Below are positions 15,777 through 23,605 of a stretch of DNA of 44,025 nt, one piece after another; positions within the stretch are counted from its first letter, which is position 1, and every line of letters begins with the position of its first letter. A program made the position numbers and the translations under genes. This stretch comes from an uncultured Tropicimonas sp. (GTDB taxonomy: Bacteria > Pseudomonadota > Alphaproteobacteria > Rhodobacterales > Rhodobacteraceae): assembly GCA_947497945.1 (NCBI GenBank), contig CANMIP010000037.1, forward strand, positions 1-44,025. Direction: 5' to 3'. The notes beneath the pieces are model-generated. The model worked only from the letters and a program-made list of their open reading frames with translations. It did no database searches and was not told the origin of the DNA.

Positions 15777-18143
15777 ATGGTATACTATAACAACTTCGAC
15801 GAAGTAAACGGTGAAGTGCTGCCCAAGGGCAACCCGGCCGATGTCGCCGTGGAGTTCCTCCGGTGGCTCGATCCGGACGGCACCCACCACCTTGAGGCGT
15901 TCGACCCAACGAAGGACCGCGGCACGCCGCTTTCATGCAAGACGTTCGCCGCTGGTGATTGGGAGGGAATTCGAACCTGGGTGGCCGCTCACGCCGGCCA
16001 CCACAACGTCTATTACATGGCGAACGAGGTTCGCCCGGATCTCGGTAGTGCGTCTGCGGAGAAACACGATATCGTTCAGATCCGCGTGCTTCACGCTGAT
16101 GTCGACCCGCCGAAAGGCGTGGATATCGATACGGCGCGGGAAAACATCCTGCGCACGCTTGCCTCAGCGAAATTCGCATTCAGCGCGGTTGTCGACAGCG
16201 GTGGCGGGTACCAAGCCCTTATGCGCCTCGATAAGAAGCTTGACCACACACACGAAACGCGGAACTGGACCGAGAACCACAATCGGGGTTTTGCAGCCGA
16301 TTACGGTGGCGACGGGGTTTCGAACGTCAATCGCCTGATGCGCCTCCCGGGGCCGGACAATATCCCAACACCGGACAAACGCACGAGAGGGCGCGTGCAA
16401 CGGCCGGCATCGATCGTAACACTCACCCATAGTTATTTCTCCCGTGAACGGATTTCGAACGAGAAGCTTGTTACCCCAATGGAAGCCGGCGTAGGTGGCG
16501 ACAATTCAGAGGAAGTTTGCGAGGCCCGGGATGAAATCCGGTGTTCCGGCTATGACTGCGTTTCCTCGATTGCCGATCTGCCTGAGGAACTGCGAGACCG
16601 CTTCGAAATCGATCTTCTATCGAACGGACCGCTGGCGAAACTATGGGCTGGCGAACCGCCAAAAGGCGGAAACGTCTCCGGATCAGACTACCGTTTCGCG
16701 CTGGCGGGTCGGCTCAAGGCGGTCGGCGGCTACACGGCGGAAGACTTCGCCTTTCTTTGCTACGCGTGGGAGCATTCCGTCGGCGCCGGAAAAGATCAGG
16801 ACGAAAGCCTGACCCTTCGGGAGTTGTCGCGAGCATGGGGCCGGGTGAATGCCGCAAAGCGGCAAGAAGTGAAGGTCGAAGACCACTTAAGCCCTGTTGA
16901 CGACACCAACAACGGCACGACCGAAGACGCCGACATCAAGGTGCAGGAAGCGAAAAGTCGACCGCCTTTCTCATTGCAACTGATCGGTGAGATTGAACCC
17001 AGGCCGCCGGAATATCTGGTAGCCGGATTGATAGAAACGGACTCGCTTGCAGTGGTATTTGGCGAACCCGGGTGCGGGAAGTCCTTCCTGGCCCTGGATA
17101 TTGGTCTATCCGTTGCAACCGGCCACGCGTTCCACTCCCGACCGGTGAAGTCCGGCCCGGTGGTCTACATTGCCGGGGAGGGCCACAGCGGACTTGCACG
17201 CCGCAAGGATGCATGGGCCGCCAGCCGTGCGGTGGATTTGGTAGATGTCCCACTTTGGCTCAGCGGCGGCGCCGCCCAATTTCTTGACGGGGCGTCTCTC
17301 AAGGCTGTTGCCGAAGCTATTGACGGTGTGGCGGAAACCCAGGGTGCGCCGGCTCTGATCGTGATCGACACGCTTGCGCGAAACTTCGGACCGGGTGACG
17401 AGAATGGAACATCGGATATGAGTAAATTCGTTGCGGCCGTCGATCTTGTCCGGCGCCGATACAAAGGGTGCACAGCCCTGATCGTCCACCATAGTGGATT
17501 GATGAACAAAGGCCGAGCCCGCGGCTCCGGAGCGCTTCATGGGGCGAATGACGCAGAGTATCGCGTCGAAAAGAAGGAAGCGGAGATAGGCGTCTTCAAC
17601 ACGCGAATGAAGGACGCACCGCAAAGCGAACCACTCTACTTCCGACTTGAGAGCGTCGATTGCAGCAATGAACACGGACCGTTCTCGAGCGCCGTTCTGA
17701 TCAACACAGCGCCTCAAGCGAAAGCACTGGCACTGAGCGGCACGGAAGCGCTGGGCGCCAAAACGTTGCTTGCCGCCGCAAACGATAGAGGAGATCCAGA
17801 CGCCCCCGTTTCTCTCAAAGCGTGGCGAACGGTCTTCTACGCTCAGCACTCCGGCAAGACGAACGACGGTAAACGAAGAGCCTTCAACCGTGTCCGCAAG
17901 GATCTGGAAGACAAGAGTGTCATCGTTGAGCTTGCGGCAGATGACGGCATAACGGCCTATACCTTTACCCAGGGAGGATTTTCCTTGTGCGGGACAAGCG
18001 GGACAAATGCGGGACATGTCCCGCTTGTCCCGCCTGGGGCGCAACGTTCGGAGCGGGACAAGCGGGACACACCCCTACAGGGGTGTCCGCATGTCCCGCC
18101 CGCAGCGGGTTCTAAGCTGTCTCGGGAAGAGGTTTTCGGATGA
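15777..18143 (+). CDS. Primase-helicase: AEP-like primase fused to RepA/RecA-type ATPase
   Basis: The 788-residue protein probably initiates replication of the element. Residues about 20-230 resemble an archaeo-eukaryotic-type primase: metal-site pair Asp108/Asp110 in LHADVDPP, VVDSGGGYQALMRL at 138-151, and NRLMRLPGPDNIP. Residues about 400-640 form a RecA-fold helicase of the RepA/AAA_25 type: Walker A GEPGCGKS (429-436), YIAGEGHSGL, Walker B LIVIDTLAR (Asp531) and LIVHHSGL. The C-terminal 60 residues are Gly/Pro-rich and are encoded by the GCGGGACA array, which probably constrains the DNA more than the protein. A clear Shine-Dalgarno is lacking. The stop overlaps the next ATG (ATGA). Confidence 0.85.
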   Translation: MVYYNNFDEVNGEVLPKGNPADVAVEFLRWLDPDGTHHLEAFDPTKDRGTPLSCKTFAAGDWEGIRTWVAAHAGHHNVYYMANEVRPDLGSASAEKHDIVQIRVLHADVDPPKGVDIDTARENILRTLASAKFAFSAVVDSGGGYQALMRLDKKLDHTHETRNWTENHNRGFAADYGGDGVSNVNRLMRLPGPDNIPTPDKRTRGRVQRPASIVTLTHSYFSRERISNEKLVTPMEAGVGGDNSEEVCEARDEIRCSGYDCVSSIADLPEELRDRFEIDLLSNGPLAKLWAGEPPKGGNVSGSDYRFALAGRLKAVGGYTAEDFAFLCYAWEHSVGAGKDQDESLTLRELSRAWGRVNAAKRQEVKVEDHLSPVDDTNNGTTEDADIKVQEAKSRPPFSLQLIGEIEPRPPEYLVAGLIETDSLAVVFGEPGCGKSFLALDIGLSVATGHAFHSRPVKSGPVVYIAGEGHSGLARRKDAWAASRAVDLVDVPLWLSGGAAQFLDGASLKAVAEAIDGVAETQGAPALIVIDTLARNFGPGDENGTSDMSKFVAAVDLVRRRYKGCTALIVHHSGLMNKGRARGSGALHGANDAEYRVEKKEAEIGVFNTRMKDAPQSEPLYFRLESVDCSNEHGPFSSAVLINTAPQAKALALSGTEALGAKTLLAAANDRGDPDAPVSLKAWRTVFYAQHSGKTNDGKRRAFNRVRKDLEDKSVIVELAADDGITAYTFTQGGFSLCGTSGTNAGHVPLVPPGAQRSERDKRDTPLQGCPHVPPAAGSKLSREEVFG
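17989..18099. repeat. GCGGGACA iteron-like array, candidate replication origin
   Basis: Eight exact copies of GCGGGACA lie in 111 bases: forward at 17989, 17998, 18009, 18053 and 18062, and inverted at 18017, 18026 and 18092; a 7-base variant TGTCCGC is at 18084. Most neighbours are 9 bases apart. Copies at 18009 and 18017 make the perfect palindrome GCGGGACATGTCCCGC, and a separate hairpin ACACCCC-taca-GGGGTGT lies at 18069-18086. The array sits inside the last codons of the primase-helicase gene, where rep-linked origins of satellites and plasmids are often found. Confidence 0.75.
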
Positions 18144-18328
18144 ACAGAAAATGTCCCGGCTGGGTGAAGAACAAAGCGCGGAAAGAGGCATACGTATGCC
18201 TCTACAGCGCCACGGCCGCACGCCAAACGCCCGCGCGAACCTTCTTCGCAACGCCCTGGAGCCTAGTCACAAATGGGGTTATATGGTACCCCACTCATGC
18301 GTTCCGGTCGGAAGGCTCTGAAAGATGA
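18140..18328 (+). CDS. Small protein coupled to primase-helicase
   Basis: Unrecognised 62-residue basic protein. Support comes from architecture: its ATG shares ATGA with the stop of the upstream gene, and its own TGA overlaps the ATG of the downstream gene in the same way, so the frame is kept open exactly between two coupled genes. The sequence (MNRKCPGWVKNKARKEAYVC, then SATAARQTPARTFFATPWS) shows no known motif. Confidence 0.5.
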   Translation: MNRKCPGWVKNKARKEAYVCLYSATAARQTPARTFFATPWSLVTNGVIWYPTHAFRSEGSER

Positions 18329-18915
18329 CGAAGAAGCGCGGCGGCGCGAAACCGCATGTGTACACGCCCGAATTTCGGGAAATGGCGAACGCCGCCCTTG
18401 CACGGCACAATGCCCGGCGTCCGATGCTTCCCAAGTGCGGCGCGAAACGAAAGAGCGACGGGCTGCCCTGCCAGAACCTCGCGATGAGGAACGGCCGGTG
18501 TCATCGCCATGGCGGCAAGACGCCGACCGGCGCTCAGTGGCACCGCCCGCAATGGCCGGACAAATCCGCGCCGGATGCAATGGCGAAGCTGAACGCCAAG
18601 CTGCAGACCTTGGAGAAGCGCCGGAAAGAGATCGAGCGGCGGAAGCTGCGCATGACGCCCGAAGAGCGTGAGCGCTATGACAAGTGGCATCGTGACCGAC
18701 CCCTGGGTACACAAGAGAAACGTGCCGCGTTGCGGGACATGCGCCAACGCGACCTGGAAGCCCGGGAGTTGTTCAGCCCGTCGGGAGCGCCGGCACCCGA
18801 ACCCAATGCTGAAACGCAGTCGATCAACTCTGAGTTGGAGCAGATCGAAGCTTTGCGCGTGAAGCTGACTGCGAAAATCGCAGAAGCAGGCCGATGGAAG
18901 GACGTATTCGGATGA
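18325..18915 (+). CDS. HGG-motif protein of phage/satellite type
   Basis: The 196-residue protein contains CGAKRKSDGLPCQNLAMRNGRCHRHGGKTPTG: a CGA...G-x-P-C...G-R-C-x-x-HGG-x-(S/T)-x-G pattern common in short proteins next to terminase or packaging genes of alphaproteobacterial phages. The Cys/His spacing suggests a metal-binding knuckle. The rest is a long charged helix (LQTLEKRRKEIERRKLRMTPEERERYDKWHRD) and a second C-terminal helix likely to form a coiled coil. It starts in the stop of the previous gene and ends in the start of the next. A role at DNA ends or packaging is inferred from context only. Confidence 0.65.
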   Translation: MTKKRGGAKPHVYTPEFREMANAALARHNARRPMLPKCGAKRKSDGLPCQNLAMRNGRCHRHGGKTPTGAQWHRPQWPDKSAPDAMAKLNAKLQTLEKRRKEIERRKLRMTPEERERYDKWHRDRPLGTQEKRAALRDMRQRDLEARELFSPSGAPAPEPNAETQSINSELEQIEALRVKLTAKIAEAGRWKDVFG

Positions 18916-19235
18916 CGCAGCGGGACGTGGAGGCACGGAAACGGGCGCTATTGACCGAGATCCAGACCGATGGCGCGGAGGCGGCCTATGCCGCGGCTCT
19001 GGCGGTCTGCAAGGACAACAAGGCGCCCGCCCCGGCTCGCGCGACATGCGCCACGACGATCCTGCGGGCGGGCGGGTATCTCAACGCCAGGGAAGATCCG
19101 ATCGCTCCGAAGCAGGCCGGAGAACTAACCGCGGCGGATATCGAAGCAAAACTGGCTGCCACGAGGGCAGCATTGGAGGCGCTTGATGCAGCGGCCGCCG
19201 CGGGTGTTGGTAGTGACGATGACGCCTTTGGGTAG
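18912..19235 (+). CDS. Terminase-small-subunit-like protein
   Basis: The 107-residue protein begins within the stop of the HGG gene (ATGA). It is helical and Ala-rich, with KAPAPARATCATTILRAGGYLNARED, close to a recurring segment (KAPAPARATAARTLLE...) of small phage proteins that sit where a terminase small subunit would be. An acidic Ala/Gly-rich tail follows. I recognise the segment but not a proven function. If it is a small terminase subunit, it could redirect packaging of a helper phage to the element, as in phage-inducible islands. It is the last gene of the plus-strand run; the resolvase lies tail to tail with it. Confidence 0.45.
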   Translation: MTQRDVEARKRALLTEIQTDGAEAAYAAALAVCKDNKAPAPARATCATTILRAGGYLNAREDPIAPKQAGELTAADIEAKLAATRAALEALDAAAAAGVGSDDDAFG

Positions 19236-19324
19236 TTGTGCACCCCAGGGCCGCCCCAGAGCGCACAGGAAGCCGCAGAACAGGGCCTCCCTGCTGCGCC
19301 GGACGATACCGGAGCTATTGGCGT

Positions 19325-19966
19325 TTACGCACCCCAGAGCTCCAGCGCTGTGGCACAGCCTGCCGGATCCATCTTGATGCGCCAGAGCGTCTGACGCGAA
19401 AGGCCGGTCTGCCGTGACGCTTCGGAAAGCCCCATTCCTTCGCCAAGCAGGCGCTGGGCGATCTCGAATTGCTCCCGGCTATAGCTGGGCTTTCGGCCGC
19501 GGAACTTCTGCGCAGCGTCTGGCTGGGCCTTGGCATGGGCGATACCCGCGCGTCGGGCTTCCTTCATCGCTTCCGCCTGCGCCTGTGAAAGCGCCGCCAT
19601 GAACGCAATCAGAGCGTCGCGCACCGCCTGCTGCATAGGATCTTCCGTCGATCCGTCGAACACCATCCCGTTGACGACGGTTCGCACGACGACACCGCGC
19701 CGCATGAATTCCCGGATCGTGTCGCTCACATCCTCGTAGTCGCGCCCCAGGCGGTCCACCCAGCGCACCAGGAGCGTATCTCCAGCCCGCAGCATGTCGA
19801 ACAGCCGACGGCCCTCAGGGCGCTCTGCAAGCCGCGTGGTGACGCCTGAGACGCCTTCGTCGGCAACCACGTCGTCGACTTTGAAGCCCGCGTCCCGCGC
19901 CTGTGTGAGCTGGTGCGCGGCGGTTTGGTCTCGTGTCGATACCCTAGCGTACAGAACCGTTCTCAT
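19325..19966 (-). CDS. Serine resolvase/invertase
   Basis: The 213-residue protein is a small serine recombinase: YARVSTRDQ with nucleophile Ser10, then DEGVSGVTTRLAERPEGRRLFDMLRAGDTLLVRWVDRLGRDYEDV with the conserved active-site Arg residues, the long E-helix (ALIAFMAALSQAQAEAMKEARRAG) and a C-terminal helix-turn-helix (GMGLSEASRQTGLSRQTLWRI). It acts on short crossover sites for resolution, inversion or multimer control. Its ATG overlaps the stop of the small gene at 19963-20193 by 4 bases, and both are expressed leftward from the promoter near 20.25 kb. Confidence 0.92.
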   Translation of the reverse strand: MRTVLYARVSTRDQTAAHQLTQARDAGFKVDDVVADEGVSGVTTRLAERPEGRRLFDMLRAGDTLLVRWVDRLGRDYEDVSDTIREFMRRGVVVRTVVNGMVFDGSTEDPMQQAVRDALIAFMAALSQAQAEAMKEARRAGIAHAKAQPDAAQKFRGRKPSYSREQFEIAQRLLGEGMGLSEASRQTGLSRQTLWRIKMDPAGCATALELWGA

Positions 19967-20193
19967 GACACGGCCGGCGGTTGCATTTCGAAGAACCCAT
20001 GTCGTGTCACTTCACCGGCCGCGCGCATCCGGATCCGGGACGGTCCAGCATACAGCGTGAACACATCCAAGTCGTCCAATGCCTCCCAAATCGCCACAGC
20101 GTCGCCGCTGCGCTTTGCTTCGGCGAGTTGGCGCAAAAGCACGCAACATGCGCGGAACTCTTCATCTAGTGTCGGCGTGGGGAAATCGATCAT
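19963..20193 (-). CDS. Small acidic protein upstream of resolvase
   Basis: Unrecognised 76-residue protein (MIDFPTPTLDEEFRACCVLL, then a helix VAIWEALDDLDVFTLYAG and a basic stretch RIRMRAAGEVTRHG). The ATGA overlap with the resolvase start shows translational coupling. It could be an accessory or regulatory partner of the resolvase. The promoter and repeat array just upstream support its expression. Confidence 0.6.
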   Translation of the reverse strand: MIDFPTPTLDEEFRACCVLLRQLAEAKRSGDAVAIWEALDDLDVFTLYAGPSRIRMRAAGEVTRHGFFEMQPPAVS

Positions 20194-20210
20194 ATCGGCC
20201 TCGCTATCGC

Positions 20211-20277
20211 ATGTCCGTTTACCTTATGTCCGCTTACCTTATGTCCGTTAATATATATGTCCGTAAGCGGCCGTCAA
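20211..20277 (-). promoter_or_regulatory. Resolvase operon promoter overlapped by TGTCCG repeat array
   Basis: Reading leftward, TTGACG (complement of 20272-20277) and TATATT (20250-20255) are spaced by 16 bases, a near-consensus promoter; TATTAA with 18 bases is the alternative -10. ATGTCCG occurs four times at 15-16-bp intervals (20211, 20226, 20241, 20257), the first two as tandem 15-mers ATGTCCGYTTACCTT. One copy lies between -35 and -10 and three lie at or downstream of the start point, as expected for an autoregulated operator or for recombinase subsites. Confidence 0.65.
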
Positions 20278-20470
20278 GGCATACGGGCATACATTTCAGC
20301 ACAGAACCAACGTCCGTTGTCCTATACCCTTGCGGACAGATTGCCTAAGGCGCGGAGGAACAAAGGTCTCCCGTGGAATGGAGGTCAGACCGCAACCTCT
20401 CGGGCGAGGAACTGAAATCTTGTTGCCTGATTGATCGGCTTGTAGGTTCTGTTCGTCGTGGGGGTGTCAC

Positions 20471-21109
20471 ATGAAATGGTTCTTGCTCATAGCATCAGCG
20501 TCGCTTGTGTTTTCGTCATTCGCCCTGGCCGACGCCCAGAAGGGTGAAATGTTTGGGTATCGAATTGGGGATCCGGTACCCGGGTTCACACCCGAAAAGC
20601 TGATAGACCCTGTTTTTGGCGGTTCTTACGTGGTTGCGCCGGCGCCTGAAATGTCAGGAGAGTTTGACGAACTCCAGCTTTACGTGACGCCTCTGACAGG
20701 TCGAATCGTAGCAATGGTGGCACAGAAAGAGTTTGAAGATGGAACCCCGTCGGACGAATTCCTTGTCAAAATGGCCGCCGCGCTCCGCGCGAAATTCGGC
20801 CCGAACCGCTGGCGCTACGTATCCTATTTGAGGGAATGCACCGAGGACGGCCTATGGCGTTGCACGCATCTCGGTCGGGATGTTGCTGGTTATCTGACCC
20901 GGCAAGGAGACTTCACGATCGAACTACTTCGCTATAAGGGGACCGACTCCGAGGAGACAATTCACGTGCGTTTCGCCCCGGTGAAGGGAGGACAACTGGA
21001 GGCGCTATGGCTCGACGAGCTCATGCACGAGTACGATACTATAGAGGCCTCGGAACGTCGCGCCTTAATCACGAGGGAAAAGGGGGGCCTGCTGCGCGGT
21101 ATCGAGTGA
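20471..21109 (+). CDS. Exported protein, function unknown
   Basis: The 212-residue protein has a clean Sec signal peptide (MKWFLLIASASLVFSSFALA, cleavage before DAQKG). The mature domain (about 190 residues) begins FGYRIGDPVPGFTPEKL and contains YVTPLTGRIVAMVAQKEF, LRAKFGPNRWRY, two Cys residues in RECTEDGLWRCTHLG that may form a disulfide, and a basic tail. It looks like a compact periplasmic fold that I cannot name. As the only exported protein in the element it is probably a host-benefit or surface-modifying cargo gene. It stands alone, with more than 400 bases of non-coding DNA on the right. Confidence 0.65.
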   Translation: MKWFLLIASASLVFSSFALADAQKGEMFGYRIGDPVPGFTPEKLIDPVFGGSYVVAPAPEMSGEFDELQLYVTPLTGRIVAMVAQKEFEDGTPSDEFLVKMAAALRAKFGPNRWRYVSYLRECTEDGLWRCTHLGRDVAGYLTRQGDFTIELLRYKGTDSEETIHVRFAPVKGGQLEALWLDELMHEYDTIEASERRALITREKGGLLRGIE

Positions 21110-21577
21110 ACCGGTGGCGGGGCTTTCAGACGCCTAGGGTTCGTGGAGCAGCGCCGATCGTACCCGACGATATGATAGGGCTATCCAGCCTCGGGGATTG
21201 AACGCGACCCTGGGTGCCTTTGAACGTCTTCGCGACGTATCCGGTTGGCGAGGCCCGACACACCTCACGGAAAATCCTGCGCGGACTTCTCCTGTGAAAA
21301 GCCTGGCGAAACGCATTGCGCGCGGCAGGCCGGCGGCGTGCCGCACTACCCGCACACACCCCCTGGGTACAGTCCGAACGCCGAACCAAAACCGCCGCCC
21401 CGTGCCGGGAGAAATTTTCGGTTTTGTGGAACTTGTCGATTTGTCTTTAGCCGCAAGCAAATTCAGAACGCATCGATATGCACGCGAATACACAACCCTA
21501 ACCATGTGAAATCGAGCGTATTTCATGCCGCGGATGCGTATCGTGACATACAGCATTCCCGAGGCACCCGATGGGCT
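21110..21577. other. Gene-free stretch in cargo region
   Basis: About 470 bases with short overlapping frames of poor composition. I see no promoter or repeat that I would defend. Confidence 0.4.
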
Positions 21578-21963
21578 TCAAATAGCCCGAACCTCTGGCG
21601 CGATGCACGCGCGGTTCGGAGTCTCATCGGATCGAAAGATTCCGAAACGATTTACTACACCATTGACGAACTCGCACCCTGTGTCCTTTACGGCGGTACG
21701 CTCATCCGGCGCCGAGCCCAGGAACTTCTGAGCGCTCTGGCCGGGCATCCTGTTGCCAAGCGCTTCGCACAACCGGCGAACTGTTGGTTCTCGAAGTAGG
21801 CGTTAACTGTCAAAGCCATTTCCTGGCAAATTGCCATGTCGCTTTTGAACATGGTGTCGCTGTCGAAAGCCTGCCCGCCGGTCGCAAAATTCTGCTTGGA
21901 CCGAGCCACGTAGAGGTCCGATATTGCTCCGAACTCATTCCCAGCCTGTTCCGCGTCGCTCAT
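21578..21963 (-). pseudogene. Frameshifted gene of unknown family
   Basis: From ATG at 21963 the minus strand reads well for about 62 residues (MSDAEQAGNEFGAISDLYVA, later FDSDTMFKSDMAICQEMALTVNAYFENQQFAG). Near 21785 the good sequence moves to another frame, which continues LCEALGNRMPGQSAQKFLGS and stays protein-like to a stop at 21578. Joined, the protein would be about 125 residues. A one-base loss, or two-base gain, explains this. I see no slippery heptamer, so a mutation is more likely than programmed frameshifting. Confidence 0.5.
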
Positions 21964-21985
21964 CGTAATAAGCGCCGGCTCCTTC

Positions 21986-22025
21986 TGCGCAAACAGCCGT
22001 CGTCATTTTTGCGCAAGTTGCGCAG
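21986..22025. promoter_or_regulatory. TGCGCAA repeats in a divergent promoter region
   Basis: TGCGCAA occurs at 21986-21992 and 22010-22016, with TGCGCAG at 22019-22025. They lie between the divergently oriented frameshifted gene (start 21963) and the gene starting at 22063, where a shared regulator could bind. TTATAT at 22035-22040 is a possible -10 for the rightward gene, but no well-spaced -35 is evident. Confidence 0.35.
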
Positions 22026-22062
22026 CTCAGCCCCTTATATTGGGTGCAGAAAAGGAAATACG

Positions 22063-22602
22063 ATGACCCAAGTTCTTATGTTTTCGAACCCTGGCGAAAC
22101 TCAAAAAGATGCCGACTACTACGCGCAGCACATTGCCGATGAATTCCACCGTGCCGCCATCAACCCGAACCCTCACGGCTGTGCATGGCACGCCTCCGGA
22201 GCGCTCGACTCCCTCGGCCGGCGTGCCTTCGGCGATGGCCCGAGCCCGTCGCCTGAGTTAATCCGACCCCTTGTGAATGCTCTGGCCGCCGCACGTCCCG
22301 CGGTTCTTGCACTGTTCACGGGTGACGAGGGATCGCGCCGGCTGGCACCGATGGCCTTTGACTGCGCACAGGAAGCCGTTAGGCGCTGGGCGTTGCCGCC
22401 CGAAGCGCGCAGCGACAGCAACGACATCTTCAGCAGTCGAATGGCATTCTGTTGGCTGCAGAACTATTGCTGGAGCGAGTCCATCCGGGAACACTTCGAA
22501 GGCTCGCAGTGGGTTTCGCACAGAGACATCTGGCCGGCCTGCGCGGCGGTTCTCAAGCCGAGAGGCCGCGGGAACCCGCCCGGCCCTCCCGTGTTCGGCT
22601 AA
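22063..22602 (+). CDS. Unknown cargo protein
   Basis: Unrecognised 179-residue protein. The ATG at 22063 follows AAAAGGA by about 7 bases; the in-frame extension to the left is not protein-like. It is rich in Ala, Trp and Cys (PHGCAWHASGALDSLGRRAFG, WLQNYCWSESIREHFEG and DIWPACAAVL), with no signal peptide and no membrane helix. The Trp and Cys/His content suggests a compact globular or metal-binding fold. It is not obviously co-transcribed with other genes. Confidence 0.55.
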   Translation: MTQVLMFSNPGETQKDADYYAQHIADEFHRAAINPNPHGCAWHASGALDSLGRRAFGDGPSPSPELIRPLVNALAAARPAVLALFTGDEGSRRLAPMAFDCAQEAVRRWALPPEARSDSNDIFSSRMAFCWLQNYCWSESIREHFEGSQWVSHRDIWPACAAVLKPRGRGNPPGPPVFG

Positions 22603-22909
22603 GGCGGCCGGGTGCCGACCTCTGCGGCCCCACCCCAGCCCTGCCGCTGTTCTTCGGAATCTACCAGAACGCCTAGTGTTCCCCACCTAACGTATGATTC
22701 CCAATGTCAAGGTCATTCGCACCAAGGCTACCTCCCATTAGGTAACCTTGAATCAGGTTCGGCGTGGCCTGATCCTCTTGAGTAGGATGATCCAGAAATT
22801 AGGCCTCATGGGAATCCTTATCAATTCAATATGAACTGAAACCGCTAAAAAAGAGGGTCGTTAAGGACCAGTCCCAATGCATTGCGGCGCTGTTCGGTGA
22901 ACTCTTGGC
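22603..22909. other. AT-richer gap, no gene seen
   Basis: About 300 bases, visibly richer in A and T than the surroundings from 22680 to 22870, without an acceptable coding frame. It separates the 22.1-22.6 kb gene from the divergent cargo pair and may mark a junction between cargo blocks. Confidence 0.4.
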
Positions 22910-23518
22910 TCAAAAACCTTGTCGGAATTTCTTGACGTTCTCGGAGGTCCAGGGCTTTCCGGTGACGGTTTTACGACCCTGCGCGTTCAACGCAATGGCG
23001 ATACGCGTATTGCTTTCGTGTTCGGCGGCGAGTAGCCGGATCATCGCGGCCAACTCCGCCTTTGAGGTGGGTTTCCCCGCGCTGTGGGCAGCCTGGATAT
23101 CGCGCCAAGCGCGGAAATGCTCGACCGGATCAAAGAACATGCCATCGATCGGCAACGGATCGGGCAGTAGCCAAATAGCTTCGATCCCCTCCCGTTCGAG
23201 GTAGTTGCGCAGCGGCGTGTGTTCCCGCCAACCGAAGGCACTGGCGAATTCGACCAATACTGGCATTGCTCCGGCTTTCTTCCTCGCAACCTCGAAGCTT
23301 TCAACCGCGTGGTCCGACACGCGATCCGGAGCAAGTTCCAGAAACACTTCCTCACCTACCAACTCGCCGCCGTTGCCCTTAGCCCAGCGGCGGACGAGGT
23401 CGCGCTGATAACGGATCGTGCGGCTCTGCGCGGCGGCGGCATCCACATCGGCGGGCAGTTTCGCGAACCCAGCCCAGGCAACCGGCAACGTCCAGTAAAA
23501 TCCAAAGTATCGTTCCAT
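22910..23518 (-). CDS. Serine-recombinase-related protein without recognisable catalytic Ser
   Basis: The 202-residue protein follows the alternating strand-helix order of a resolvase catalytic domain (YFGFYWTLP, SRTIRYQRDLVRRWAKGNGG, ELVGEEVFLELAPDR, a helix, then AMPVLVEFASAFGW and IEAIWLLPD). It ends with the helix pattern that closes large serine recombinases: RIAIALNAQGRKTVTGKPWTSENVKKFRQ. The usual R-x-S nucleophile motif is replaced by the YWTLPVAWAGF region, so I expect no recombinase activity; a DNA-binding regulator is more likely. AAGGAGG lies 7 bases before ATG 23518. It is divergent from the phosphatase/ADP-ribosylglycohydrolase fusion, with only 87 bases between the starts. Confidence 0.5.
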   Translation of the reverse strand: MERYFGFYWTLPVAWAGFAKLPADVDAAAAQSRTIRYQRDLVRRWAKGNGGELVGEEVFLELAPDRVSDHAVESFEVARKKAGAMPVLVEFASAFGWREHTPLRNYLEREGIEAIWLLPDPLPIDGMFFDPVEHFRAWRDIQAAHSAGKPTSKAELAAMIRLLAAEHESNTRIAIALNAQGRKTVTGKPWTSENVKKFRQGF

Positions 23519-23605
23519 TCCAACGTCCTCCTTCGGGGAAAATCCCGACAGATCGCCCGACGCCCCTCAAATCTGCGAAATTGAAGGCATTCAAAGGAGG
23601 CTACC

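Noticed and set aside
17989-18099. Ordinary rho-independent terminator for the primase-helicase gene
   Set aside because: The array lies within the coding frame, contains multiple interspersed direct repeats, lacks a T-run, and genes downstream are translationally coupled.
20211-20277. Short CRISPR array
   Set aside because: Repeat units are 15 bases with no variable spacers of CRISPR length and no cas genes; the array overlaps a promoter.
21688-21799. Programmed frameshift in the 21.6-21.96 kb gene
   Set aside because: No slippery heptamer or downstream stem was visible at the frame change; simple mutation is the more economical reading.
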